From Orientallactaga sibirica (taxonomy: Eukaryota; Chordata; Mammalia; Rodentia; Dipodidae): 64,000 nucleotides of DNA. The notes beneath the pieces are model-generated. The model saw only the letters and a program-made list of their open reading frames with translations, searched no databases and was not told where the DNA came from. The stretch is taken from assembly GCA_036365145.1 (NCBI GenBank), contig JAEOAD010000015.1, forward strand, positions 12,765,501 through 12,829,500. Direction: 5' to 3'. This document shows positions 1 through 11,600 of this stretch, one piece after another (position 1 is the stretch's first letter; each line of letters opens with the position of its first letter). Both the position numbers and the translations under genes were made by a program.

Positions 1-1439
1 TAGCTATTTTATAGTCATGCCAGATGCAAATGTGTGCTGTATCCATTTCTCTGCTTAACAGCATACTTTTAGGTAGATTGTTAAACATTATTCTATTAAA
101 GCCAAAACATTACCCTGTGGGGATGAAGTCTTATACATTTGCTTGTTCCCAAAAGGTTTGAGGAAGCTTAAAAATTATCCATTACTCATTGAAAATTGCC
201 AAAGTGGAAGGCACAGAGCAATTTTTCACTTTTTACCTGAAAATTAGATTGAAATTAAAGTAAATAAACAATGAAATGGGTTTACTTAAATCAACTTTGT
301 ATATAAAAGGCAGACCACAGATGGGAGCTCACTGGGCCCATCTTCTACCTGAGGAAGGACCTAATTAAATCTATTCAAGTCTCCATTATGATAGTAGTCT
401 CATTCAGGAGTGCCTTTCCTCATTCTTCCAATTTCAGGGAATATGTGGCAAGATCTAGAGGCATTTAAGTTGTTTCAACAGAATGGTTTTAGTGTTATCC
501 AGTAAGTACAGGCTGGGGAGACTGCAGAACATCTGACAATATATTGAGCAATCCTCTACAACAAAGAATGAATCAACCCCTTATATCTCTACTGCCGACA
601 CTAACGTGATCTGCCTCACCAAGAAAAGAATTCAAACAGGGTTCATCACTGGGGTAGGCTGGTAAAATGCAGATGCTTAAAGTACCCCATATTCTCCCCT
701 TTTATTCTTTCTAGTTATAATGAAACACAGAAGAGGAGATGACCATGCTTATGCCAGACCTAAAATGTAATATGAATTTTACCATATGCACCTCAGCCTG
801 ACCCCTGATCAGTCTTCACATGTTTCCTCAACACAATAAAATCAGAGTCAGTGAAATGACTCCTTTTCAGCATGGCCTGTAGTTAACCATGACTACTTAC
901 AATGCACGTGAGTTCTGAGGCAAAAGTCTATATAATAGATGTCTTTAAATGTAATGACATTCTAGCCAATGAACTCCCAATCACAGCCCACTGCAGGAAA
1001 TTAATAACTGCTCAGAGCAGCTGCTCTAGCTAACCACTGACTCCAATAAATGATATTGTAATATTAAACTGCAGATTACTCTCTTTGGGGAGAATAATCT
1101 CTTTAAAATTGTCCATTCTCTGATTTTAATGAGAAAACTGACTACTTGAAAGTTGAAGGAAGAAGAACTAATTACTTCTCATGGTCTCCTTCAGGCTAGA
1201 AAGTTCTTTCAGGATTTACAACATGTCTAACAATTCTATACACAGAATCAGAGGTTTAGAGCAACTCAAAGACTCATGAGTGCCCCCAGACTCTTCTCAG
1301 CTCTACCCTTTGAGAACAAATCTGCTACTTCAAGACTGCTTCTGAAAGAGAGCTGAAGGTTGTGTTCAAGCTTGTCTGAGCCTATCACCTATGCCACCCA
1401 GTGTCCTGAAACCCCTTTGAGGCATACCATATGAACATC
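1..1439. other. Unique AT-rich non-coding DNA
   Basis: I see no repeat family, gene or RNA in this stretch. Stop codons are frequent in all frames and no coding-like reading frame is present. It looks like ordinary intergenic or intronic sequence. Confidence 0.55.
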
Positions 1440-2075
1440 CCCACTCATAGTCTTCTTTCATAACACATGCACACACACACACTTAAATCTACTTTTTCAC
1501 ATATAAAAGAAAATGGGATGTGTCTCATTCTGAGTCTGGCTTACTTTGCTTAATATAACAATCTCCAGTCCCATCTATCCCCTATAAATGTCATGATTTC
1601 ATTCTTCTTTATGGCTAAATAAAACTTTACTATCTATATGTAGCATATTATCTTTGTTCATTCATCTGTTGATGGACTATAGGTTAGTTCTATTTCTTAG
1701 CTATTGTGAATAGTTGCAGTAAACATGGGTATGAAAATGTCCCTGTAGTATGTTGACTTAGATTCTTTCGAGTATAGACTGAGAAGTATCACTGGGTCAT
1801 ATGATAGCTCTATTTTTAGTATTTTTGAAGAGCCTCCATACTGATTTTCATAGTGGCTATACCAGTTCATATTCCCATCAGCAGTGTATATGTGTTCACC
1901 TTTCCCCAAATTCTTACCAATATTTGTTGTCATTTCTTTCCTTGATAATAACAATTTTGACTGAGGCAAAATGAAATTCCAAAAATTTCATTTCCCTAAT
2001 GGCTAAGAATGTTGAACACCTTTTCAAATATTTATTGGACATATGTAGTTTAATTTGAATCAACTTAGAACAAAT
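1440..2075 (-). pseudogene. Old LINE-1 fragment: ORF2 C-terminal end and 3' flank
   Basis: Read on the minus strand, this matches the region shortly before the L1 ORF2 stop. The peptide from 1969 down to 1697 contains 'DGNMNWYSHYENQYGG' and 'IELSYDPVILLSLYSKESK', ending in 'TATIHNS'. These correspond to the conserved L1 stretches around 'NxYxxxENQxG' and the L1 'IHNS/LFTIAK' region. The following minus-strand sequence encodes the degenerate tail and a short CA-repeat. It lacks the endonuclease and reverse transcriptase, and divergence suggests an old (L1M-type) copy. Confidence 0.75.
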
Positions 2076-2634
2076 ATTCTACAGATGCCAGTGATGAGTA
2101 ACAATGAGTAATCTCACCCCCATAGTTAGCTGCACAATCCAGGCATGTTTGGATGGTCAGAGCACAGGAAAGAATCTGCTGCTCCAAGTTAGCACCAATT
2201 CCCAGCTCTGATGTTGAGTCTTGCTCAAAGCCAATGTCCTCATGATTAGATTGTTGTTGGTGGCACTGAGCTGCCTCAGGCTTCATGCTCAGTGAGTCCA
2301 AGAGATAGTAAGGGAACACAGCATAGGTCTATCATCCTGGGCTGTCTCTTTCTCTCCCAGGAGACTGCCAGCCCTCCAGTGGGTTCTGGCCACATTTTGC
2401 AAATGGAAGATCTTAATTTTGTCCTGAATGACATTTTACATATCTCCAATCTACCTATTATGGGAGGGAATAAACAAAGAAGGGGTTTACTCAGGGAATG
2501 GGAAGCAGGTCAGGCGGGAGAGGAATGAGTGTCATGTTGAAAAAGTGGATACAAGTCAGATTGTAGAAAGTGTTGACTTTCCAGAAAATTAGACTGGATT
2601 TGTCATCTCCTTCAGATTTGTTATTTCTGTTTTG
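2076..2634. other. Unique non-coding DNA
   Basis: No repeat or gene recognised. The 78- and 84-codon open frames here overlap on opposite strands, show no family resemblance and have no splice or promoter context that I can identify, so I treat them as chance. Confidence 0.5.
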
Positions 2635-2735
2635 ACCCTCCTCATTAAATTATGAGCTTCTTGACAGCAGGATTTGTCCTGTCACTGTCTCCACAGGCTT
2701 GGACCATGACTAGGACAAACATGATGGAGAACACA
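2635..2735 (+). repeat. L2-like LINE 3' end relic
   Basis: The order 'tgagcttcttgacagcagg' then 'tgtcactgtctccacaggc' then 'tgactaggac' follows the conserved 3' end of LINE-2 (gagctccttgagggcaggg ... cctagcacagtg). It is short and diverged, as expected for a pre-rodent repeat. Confidence 0.5.
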
Positions 2736-2833
2736 CCTTGTTACAGTTAGATAGGGCTTCTCTTAGAGAGACCATCCTCCTGAGTCTGTCACAGATCCTT
2801 TGTCAGTTTGGTTCCATGTTTCCAACAGGCATC

Positions 2834-3047
2834 AAGAACTGGCATTGTAGCCGGGCATGGTGGCGCATGCCTTTAATCCCAGCATTCGGGAGGCAAAGGT
2901 AGGAGGATCACCATGAGTTCAAGGCCACCCTGAGATTACATAGTGAATTCCAGGTCAGCCAGGGCTAGAGTGAGACCCTACCTTGAAAAACCGAACAATG
3001 AAAAAACCAACCCCCCCCCCAAAAAAAAGAAGAAGAACTGGCATTGT
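2834..3047 (+). repeat. B1-type SINE with 15-bp target-site duplication
   Basis: A 7SL-derived B1 monomer starts at 2849 ('gccgggcatggtggcgcatg'), has the typical 'cctttaatcccagca' and 'gagttcaaggccaccctgag' blocks, and ends 'gagaccctaccttgaaaaa' followed by an A/C-rich tail to about 3032. The flanking 15-mer 'aagaactggcattgt' occurs at 2834-2848 and again at 3033-3047, a perfect target-site duplication. B1 elements carry an internal RNA polymerase III promoter and are mobilised by L1. Confidence 0.93.
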
Positions 3048-3076
3048 GTTAGTTATAGACATCAAGAAGCACGTAA

Positions 3077-3312
3077 GGGCTGGAGAGATGGTATTGCAGT
3101 TAAGGTGCTTGCGAAGCCTAAGGATCCAGGTTCAATTCACCAGTACCCACATAAGCCAGATGCACAAGGTGGCACATACATCTGGAGTTCATTTGCAATG
3201 AGTGTCTAGAGGCCCTGGCTTGCCCATTTTCTCTCTCTCTCTCTCTCTCTCTCTCCCTCCCTCCCTCTCTCTCTCTATCTCTTTCTCTCTCTCAAAAAAA
3301 TAAAAACAAATA
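3077..3312 (+). repeat. B2-superfamily (DIP-like) tRNA-derived SINE
   Basis: Begins 'gggctggagagatggtattg', with a tRNA-like A box and then the B-box-like 'ggttcaattc' near 3129. The body 'gccagatgcacaaggtggca' is followed by 'ctggagttcatttgcaatg', a long CT run and an A-rich tail. This is the commonest SINE of the window. From memory it resembles the DIP family of dipodoid rodents; that name is unverified. It lies 30 bp downstream of the B1. Confidence 0.9.
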
Positions 3313-5125
3313 GTAAAAATATTTTGAAAACAGAAGCACATGAGATGACTGTGAGATATCGCTATCTCTGCATCACTTAAGTAGCTTGTAGGCTGTTTCA
3401 TTATCCTCCCCTAAAATACAGCTCCCAGTGTGAATGCTGAGGTAAATGACAGGCTATGGTGTACCCAGAAGAAGTGACAGTTATCTTCTGCAAACTCAGT
3501 GTCCATTGTTTGCAGAGCTGGCTCAACATGGTACATTGATGCTCTTCTAAGGATAGAATCACTGGACAGTTTTGTTGGGCCATGGGGACAGAACAAAATA
3601 GACAACAAAGGAAAACCTGGGGAACCAGGCTTGTGCAGAGTAACAAAGATACTTCAATGCTCCTTTTTTGGGTACAGATACAGGTTCTTCTGTTAACAGT
3701 GGTGTCTGTCATGGTGTTTCTAGGTTCTCGGTTCGAGAGTCAAAGAATTGGAAATGAAATGCACAGAGAATAAAGCAGCAGAACAATTGATTAAAAGCAA
3801 AGCCACAGTGCATTGTCAAGAGGGGCAGTGGGCCACTTGAGTGGGAAACTACTCAAAGGTTATTGCCCAGAGTTTCTTTATAAGGAGTCCTTGAGAAGGA
3901 GGAGGAGTTGGTTGCTATGTGGCACTTGGGGTGATTCTCTATTTTTATTGACAGCGTAAAGTCATATAAGCTTTTCCTTACTGTACATGTACCTTCCCAT
4001 GATGCACATGATTTTAATCATATGCATACCCAATCATGCATAGGCAGACAATGTTGAGCAGGGATTTCTCTCTCAAAGTTCACTCAAAGAGCACATTGTC
4101 TTATTGCACATGCACCCAAAATCAGTACAGTACAGGATGGATGCCCCACTCCTGTTCCAATCCCAGATTGTCTAAGAACCTGCTTGCCTTCCTCAGCTCA
4201 ACCCAGATCCAGAGAGTTCTAAACTTTAAATAAGACCTATAAACCTCATTTTCAAGAATGGTATAAGAATTACATAGGATCCCATCTATAGACAACATAG
4301 GGATTCTACCTGTAAAACTTGCAGCATTATGGGAATGCTTCAAAGGTGCAAAAGGCAGCAAAAGTCATCTTAGTGACTCCGATTAATACTTTTGGCTGAA
4401 TATTTGATGGCCAAGTAGATTTCCAGCCAACTCTGCCTGGATCCTTCAAACTCTCACCTCTTTTAAAGTTGGTTGATGGACTATATCACCTGTAAGCATA
4501 GCACAGGGGCCCCTCATAATCTTATGTGTCCCTGAATCTTTAAGTTTTCATATGGTGTCTATATCCAGCAAATTATAAAATTATAATACAAATAAAGATT
4601 TTTTTTTGTACTACTGCCTTCTATTTTTAGGGCAGGGCATTTATCAGGATTTGCCACGCTGATTTCAAAATGTAAGAAGGAAATGACTGTGACTCTGTAA
4701 TTACCCATTTCACTGGTTCCTGGTAGGTTTCCAGTACCCATGCCAACTCCTGACATCTGGCACCTGACCTCCCACTTCCAGGATCCAGTCGTCATCCTCA
4801 CGATTCCTTTTGGTCTTGCAAAATGTGCTTCTGTGATTTTTACAAGAACATGTTGGACTAACGTTCTGAGAGATATAAACTGTCAGAACTAGGGAAACAA
4901 AACAGACTCATGAGCATTGGCTCAGGCTGTTTAATTTTTCATGGGTTTCGGACCTCCTTAAGTCTCATGAAAGCTACACATGCTCAATATGGGAACTGTC
5001 CCAGCCTGACAGCTCTGTATAGGATCTTAGTGGCTTTGTGGGTCTCCTAAAGTTTCTAAGGTCCATGGAATAAGGACTTTTGGTTCTGAAAGTGAGGCTC
5101 AGAGCAAAGAATTTTTCAAGGTTAC
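3313..5125. other. Unique non-coding DNA
   Basis: About 1.8 kb with no recognised repeat. Overlapping frames of up to 103 codons (3401-3712, minus) have no recognisable family and no conserved features. A short stretch at 5085-5125 ('gaggctcagagcaaag') faintly recalls MIR but is too short to call. Confidence 0.5.
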
Positions 5126-5245
5126 CCAGTGAAACCTCTCAAAATGCTGCCTTCTGAGATACACCCAAAGGTTTATCTCATCAGTCTCCTAAGTAATTAT
5201 AAATCCAGGCAAGTTGACAATGAAGATGAACTATCATACTTGGTT
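5126..5245 (+). repeat. Diverged copy of an interspersed repeat also at 56.5 kb
   Basis: The block order 'cctctcaaaatgctg', 'acacccaaagg', 'aaatccaggcaagttgacaa' and 'tatcata' matches 56549-56645 ('cctctctggaaatgctg' ... 'aatccaattaagttgacaa' ... 'catcaca'). I recognise the string as a common rodent repeat but cannot assign a family name from sequence alone. Confidence 0.55.
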
Positions 5246-5261
5246 TAAAAAATAAGAATGT

Positions 5262-5472
5262 GAACTGGAGACATGGCTTAGCAATTAAGGCGCTTGCCTA
5301 CAAAGCCAAAGGACTCAGGTTCAATTCCCCAGAACCCCTATAAGTCAGACTCACAAGGTGGCGCATGTCTCTGGAGTTCATTTGCAGGCCCTGGGATGCC
5401 CATTCTCTCTATCTGTTTTCCCCCTCCCCCCCACTCTCTCAAACTAATAAAATAATTTTAAAAAAAAAGAAA
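5262..5472 (+). repeat. B2-superfamily (DIP-like) tRNA-derived SINE
   Basis: Matches the window's main SINE from 'ctggagacatggcttagc' through 'gcgcttgcctacaaagcc', 'ggttcaattccccag' (B-box region), 'cacaaggtggcgcatg' and 'ctggagttcatttgcag' to a CT-rich segment and an A-rich tail ending near 5472. Closer to the consensus than most copies here. Confidence 0.9.
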
Positions 5473-7393
5473 CAAGTGAAACTATAGAAAACGTGTTTTT
5501 TTTTAAAAAGAAGGTAACTTTACCCTTTTAAGTATTCTTGAAGCTCTTGAAAGGATCTTTAAAGTATATTAAAATAGCAGTTTGGGCTTCCTGGGATACT
5601 CATTCTTGAAGCCTTCAGTCACTGTATAAACAGTATGATTTTTAGGCAGTGCAATGCTCAGAATGGGAAAACATTAGCCCCAGGGGAGAAACCACACTGA
5701 ACATCCTTAAGGCAATATGAATAAAGAGATGAAGAGAGATTTCCTCAACAAGCCTAAGCCTTCTCTCCTCTCTTTGGGTCTCTTCTTTCCAGCTCCTGTC
5801 TGTACTATGGGGGCTACCCCATTCCAGGACCATCCAGCTAAAGTCTTCCCCAATTCCTGACTCTTAGAAATCATGAGATGTATTAATAAGAACACTCATA
5901 TTACATACAATTATTTTTTGTGATTTATTAAATAGCCATAGAGAACCAGAACAGACTTTTCCCTCGCAATTGAAATATTCCCTTTTTGTCTATAACTAGA
6001 AATAATTTGAGGAAGAAAAGTTCAAGGTCCAATTAAAATTGCTACCTCTTTTTGGATTATTTACACATAAGAACAGAGGAAAAAGAAAGCTTTATCTTAT
6101 AAGACATCAAAGTAAGCTACTTCTCTACCAGAAAACAGGAAAACACACACCAGTTCTGCTTGCATTACATATAATGAAATTACATTATGGTTTGCCATTG
6201 GGGAAAAGTTGTTCTACATGCTCTAGGAAACATATAGCTCAAGTGCCCAACCAGGGGAATAGTGAGTCTTCTCATCTTGAGCCAGGCAATGGAACTCTTG
6301 GACTTAGTGATGATGGTGCCCACTGACCCACAGGCTTTTCTCAAGTGTCCCAGAGAGGTGATTGCAGACTGCATTCCTCTTCAGACCCCTTCCCAGTTTG
6401 ACAAGCTCCAAGGAGGCACTGCATAAGCAGCACAGGAAATGCAAGCCATCTGTACCAGAGCCTGGGAACACAGTTTCCCCAGTCCCTTTGCTGGTGTGGT
6501 CCTGGCATAGAGCTGGGCCTCTGGAGAAATGAATTAAAGAAACAAGTCCAGTGGAGAACATGGGATTCTACTTCCATTCATCTTCCTTATTTTGCAAACA
6601 CCACATTCTGCAAATCCCATGCCAGTAAAGCTCTTGGATCAGGCTTCAAATTCTTCTGGATCCTTAAGGGAGGAGATGTCAGGACTGGCCAAGAATCTAA
6701 GTGGAAACTGATGACAGAAGCTGACATTAATCAGCTACACAGTATGTTCTTCCCAGCAGGTTTCTTCCAATAAATCAAAGGCCAGCAAATCCGAGGGGTG
6801 TTTAGCCATGAGAGAGCAACAGTTTGCTGTTCTCTTCCCTTGCTAAAGATGATGAATTTAATGTTTAATTGAATCCAACACTGGTGGCCGTGGGAGTGTT
6901 TGCTGTAGGTGTGTGGTGTACATACCATGTACAGTCACATTTCTTCACAGGCACCCCCTGCTGCACATGCTTCACCATTTATATTGATGTTTCCTGGCCA
7001 AAAAGAACCACCTCTCTATCTAGTGATCTGAAACAGACTCACTCTGTAGACTCTGATGATGACCAAATGATTCCTTTTCCTTCCTGCAAGAACTAGTTAA
7101 GATATATAAATACATTAATGCATTCACGTGTGTTTAAAACCCAGCAGAGTTCAATGTCTTTTGATATGCATATGTGTAAGGGCAGAAGTGCTAGATTCAA
7201 AGGCTTGGGTCTGAGGCCAGATCCATCTAGGGTCATGCCTTATGTTCCTTCCTTGATACTTGTTTTTGTTATCCTTAAAATGAGAATTGTAATCTATACC
7301 ACTGATTTGTGATGAAAAAAAAAAAAGAAGAAACTGCATGGGAAAAGGGTTCTGATGGTGAAAAAGTACTATGAACAGAGACTAAGATTACTG
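5473..7393. other. Unique non-coding DNA
   Basis: About 1.9 kb with no repeat that I can name. Several opposite-strand frames of 60-95 codons overlap each other (6039-6577) with no domain, signal or conserved composition. Part of 7190-7290 weakly recalls MIR but I do not call it. Confidence 0.5.
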
Positions 7394-7560
7394 TAAACTG
7401 GACATAGTGGCTCATGTCTTTAATCCCAGTAATCAGGAAGCAGAGGTAGGAGGATTGCTATGAGTTCAAGGCCGCTTCGAGACTACATAGTGAATTCCAG
7501 GTTAGCCTGGGCTAGAGTGAGACCCTACCTTGAAAAACCAAAAAGAAACAAACAAGAAAA
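7394..7560 (+). repeat. B1-type SINE
   Basis: 'gacatagtggctcatgtctt taatcccag' start, 'agaggtaggaggattgc', 'gactacatagtgaattccag' and the 3' block 'gagaccctaccttgaaaaa' identify a B1. Flanks 'aagattactgtaa' and 'aagattattgtaa' differ at one base and are a likely target-site duplication. More diverged than the copy at 2849. Confidence 0.9.
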
Positions 7561-8160
7561 GATTATTGTAAGTTTTTATCACTAATAAAGCATTTACTAA
7601 AGAGCGTGAAAAATGAGGTGGACTCATGCAGCAGAAAATTCTGAGGAAGGGCATGAGAAAAGCAAACCCCAGGGTCTCAACAACATCGGATCCAAAACTC
7701 CTCTAGGACACATATCTTGATGGTGATAAATTATTTATCTCTAAGGCAAGATGCATAATAGACTATACTAGCTCCATAAATAATGGAAAATAGTGGAAGT
7801 AATTCAGCTATTTACAGCCAAATAATTACTCTAGGGTCAGTGACTTGGATAAGTAAGTGAATACTGTTCCTAGAGTGTGAATGATAATTTATTCATAATG
7901 TTACTGTGCATAGTTGTGAAAAATAGACCTAGATGTGTTACTATCACTCCAACTTTTTAAACTTCCATCCAAAATAGGTGTTGGCCTTGACAAGAAAAAT
8001 AATATGATCTTAGACATCTTGAATCTTGTGTAGGTAGTGTCAATAAAATTATCACAGTTAACATTACTTATGTTTATATGCTTCAAAAATACTGTCCAAT
8101 CTGCTTGGAAAGTACAGTCTTCTACTAGTCCTGAAGTATGAAGCACAATTACCATACCCT
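7561..8160. other. Unique non-coding DNA
   Basis: AT-rich sequence with no recognised repeat, gene or RNA. Confidence 0.5.
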
Positions 8161-8164
8161 GGTT

Positions 8165-8290
8165 CAGATATAGAACTGAAGTTCAGTGAAGAAACATGGT
8201 TTCCCCAAGGTCCCAGAGATGCTAGGTAGTGGCAGGTCACTAGGACTGGCTTTCCTGACTCCTCATCAAACCCATCTGTGCCTATGCTTT
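8165..8290 (-). repeat. MIR-like SINE relic
   Basis: On the plus strand the sequence runs 'aactgaagttcagtgaag', 'tttccccaaggtcccagag', 'aggtagtggcagg' and 'ggctttcctgactcc', following the MIR core (aactgaggctcagagagg ... cttgcccaaggtcac ... agtggcagag ... ctgactcc) in the order of a reverse-oriented copy. Ancient and diverged. Confidence 0.6.
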
Positions 8291-8647
8291 CAACTGTCAC
8301 TTTGGACTTCAAAGAAATAAGAAACCTAAATTGCTTAAGACAATTTTATGACATGCATCAATGTTAAGAATTTCATCTTAGGCATCTCATAAAAATGTAC
8401 AAAGGACCCTGTAGACCAGTGCCATAACATCTGAAATATGTTTGCTATAACTGCAGATATACAAATGCTTCTTTCATTTACTCTCTCCTGGAATACCAAG
8501 AGTGATGCACTATTTGCACACATGTAAGGGTTGGGCAGATGATTCAGTTTACTTACTAGTTGTTTGTCTTGAGGCAAAGCTTGTCTCTAGGTCATGACCT
8601 TCTTCCATATAAACTTAAAACTACAATTAAACTACACCTGACAGGAC

Positions 8648-8651
<4 letters not shown>

Positions 8652-8693
<42 letters not shown>
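8652..8693. repeat. (TG)21 microsatellite
   Basis: Uninterrupted TG dinucleotides for about 42 bp, bounded downstream by 'gcgcatgcacgcatgcctgc', an alternating purine-pyrimidine stretch. Two overlapping frames translating it as poly-Val-Cys are artefacts of the repeat. Confidence 0.98.
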
Positions 8694-8696
<3 letters not shown>

Positions 8697-8699
8697 ATG

Positions 8700-11600
8700 C
8701 ACGCATGCCTGCATGTGTTTCAGCTTTTTAAGAAAGCCTTCTCTAGACTTCAGATCTTTGCTCAGCTCTTTATGCCATTCTTCTATTTTCTTTTTGTGGA
8801 GAACATTTTACTGTTGGAAGTTCGATTAGTACCTTGTCTTTCTTCTTAACACCATAAATCTAAGTGAGTAGGAATGTGATGTTTCCTTAACTTTTTACCA
8901 AGGACACATTTAACATGCTTGGACTCCAGTTCCACCAGCACAGTCCACAGTGTTCACTGTTAATGGTGTCCACAGTGTATTACTCAGTCTTTCTAGCAAC
9001 AACAGCAACAGCCCCTTTGCCTCACAAAGTGCACAAAAAACAAGCATATATTACCAGTCAAGTCTTCAGACAGGCAGTTAATGTAAAAGATTTGAATTAA
9101 CTATTCCTACTACTTTCCACAGCCTGATAGCCTGGCATAGAAGTGTTTGCTATTCTATAGTTATGAGATTCAAGTACAGCATGACTACTAAATTCACATA
9201 ATTTTCTACATATAGGAATCATTTGCAAAACACTTTACTCTTTTGTATCATTTACATTCATTATAGTAATTACCATCAAGTTTCTCACTATCAAAGATTA
9301 GACATGCATGACGGGCTTTGGGACAAGTGCTGTGCTAGCTGCCATGGGGCAGAAATGACTGAAACCTGGTATTTTCCTAACTATTCTCTCAAGATCATTA
9401 ATATTTTAAATTTTCTGATTGATTCATAGAAGACAAAAAATGTGGCTCCATGATACCTGAAAGCCGTGAGATATTACACCCTCCCCAAGTGTAGATGGCT
9501 ATGCACATCAGGACCAACAGGAACATTAGAAGATTCCTGACCAATACTTAAGACTGAAGGAAGCTTAGAGTCTCCTAAGTCAGTTTAGAGGTCTGCATAT
9601 CAAACCTTCCCTTAATGAAGTCAGACTTGTATTGGCACAGAGGAGAGCCCATTCTCACACCCAGGTGGAGGAGTTTGCTTATCCAACAATATCAGCAGAT
9701 TACAATTTTCCAGTTAATTTTCTATGCTCTTCAAAGAGACCACCTCCTCAGAAACCACCAAAGTCAAATTCAAGTGAAGTTGATTGCTGTGACCAGCAAC
9801 TAAGTCTGCCATCAAAGTGTGTGACAACTCACAAGTAGTGCTGCCACTGCCTATCTCATGCAATTTAAACTAAAAAACACAGAGCACAAACAAAACAGAT
9901 TTTGCTTCTCATAAGTTCCAAGTACACATTCAAGGGCATGGTAAAGTAGAGGGAAGATTTATCTTGAGAAATATTTTAATGCTCTTAAAATTCTAATTCT
10001 CTTAGTTCTCTGCTGTTTCCTGCCCAAAGAATCCCCTACTCTAAAGCATGCCTATCAGATATTAATTTTGCCTTAGTTTTTCTTATATTGGCCCAGTTAA
10101 TAACATTCTAATTTCAATCAGATTGTCAGAATCATACAACACACCTCACATAACATCCTATTCATCCCCACTACTAACTGGCAGACTTTGGATAAAAGAG
10201 TTGGCTCCTAGAAATTACATGGTCTTTTAGAAGACAGATTGTTTCTAGTAGAAATGTAAGAAACTTCCCCTTTCTGAAAAGATGAATGGAGAAGAAGAGG
10301 ACTGTGAAGAAGAACCTGGACTCTGCTTAAGCATCCAAAAAATAGCACCATTCAGATTTACTTATGAGTCATGTGAAATTATGTAGTGTTAAATGAGCAT
10401 GCCAAATGAATGAATAGGTCCACATGTACTCTTCAGTTAATAGGTTTTAAAAGACAACTGAAGTTCATTCTCTCCCCATCACCACAATCACCACCACCAC
10501 CATCATCATTATCATCATCCAACACAAATTATCAGAAGAGGAGTTAAGGCAGTGTAAAGACAAATTGAAAAGTGTAACGATTTAAGCAGAGAGGGCTAAG
10601 AGGGAACATTTCATGGATGATGTCAAGATTAGGGGAATATAATGATAGTATAGTTGTCAGAGGGAATCAGAGATAGTTCTAGAAACAAGGCTTGGTGAGC
10701 CAAAGGCAAATTAAATGAATATGCTGATGTTTACTTTCCCAGCTTTTCATAGGAAATTGAAGATGGTTTTCAGAAAGGCAAGTGGGGAAAAGGTGAGTCC
10801 ATAAATGATTATCCTCTCAAAACTTTGATTTAAAACACTTGTTCTCAAGCATACTAAAGATTGAATATCTTATAAAATTTGCACAATGGAGTTTTTTTTT
10901 CACAAATTATTTGAAGAAAATACCTTGAGGACATGGAAACATGCCAAATTGGGAAAAAAAAAAAAAAAAAAAACATGAAGGATAGAACAAAAGCATGCTA
11001 CTAGAATTTCAGCCAGGAACTTTCTTCTCTCCCTACCACCTACCCTCTATAGTCTGAGATGGCAAGGACTTGGCTCAGTGCCTATATAAAGCAGATGCCC
11101 TAGAGCTTGGCTTCAGACTATCTTGGATGCATTTCCAGGATTAGTTTGTCTTTTGCTTGATGTGAAAGATAGGGTAAATTGCTTGTAGGCAAAGTTTCAT
11201 CCTGAATTGAAACATCCTAAAAAATAATGCTAGATGTCATCAGGCTGGTATTTATGGAAGGCACATGTGTGGCTTCTCTGGATTACTGGGAAACTTGTTT
11301 CTTCAGAGAGTTCTTAGATAGTCTGAATATCCAAACTTGGAAAGAGAAGGAACTGATTGCAAATTTGTCTCATATCATGTTTGTCCTCCTGCTTCCTATT
11401 CCCCATCATCTAATGATAGCAGGATCCCTGTGGACCATAGATCCTAGACTTTGAAGTTCATCAAAGCTTCAAAATCCTCCCTGTCCGTGGAGACATGATT
11501 CATTAAGGACAAGGGCCTAGAGGGCACCTCAGGGTGGATCATTAAGCTTTCTTCCATCCCTGTTGAGAATAAGTCAAGTGATTCCTCTGTGGACCACTGA

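Noticed and set aside
8560..8849. Cys/Val-repeat small proteins
   Set aside because: Translation of the TG microsatellite in two frames.
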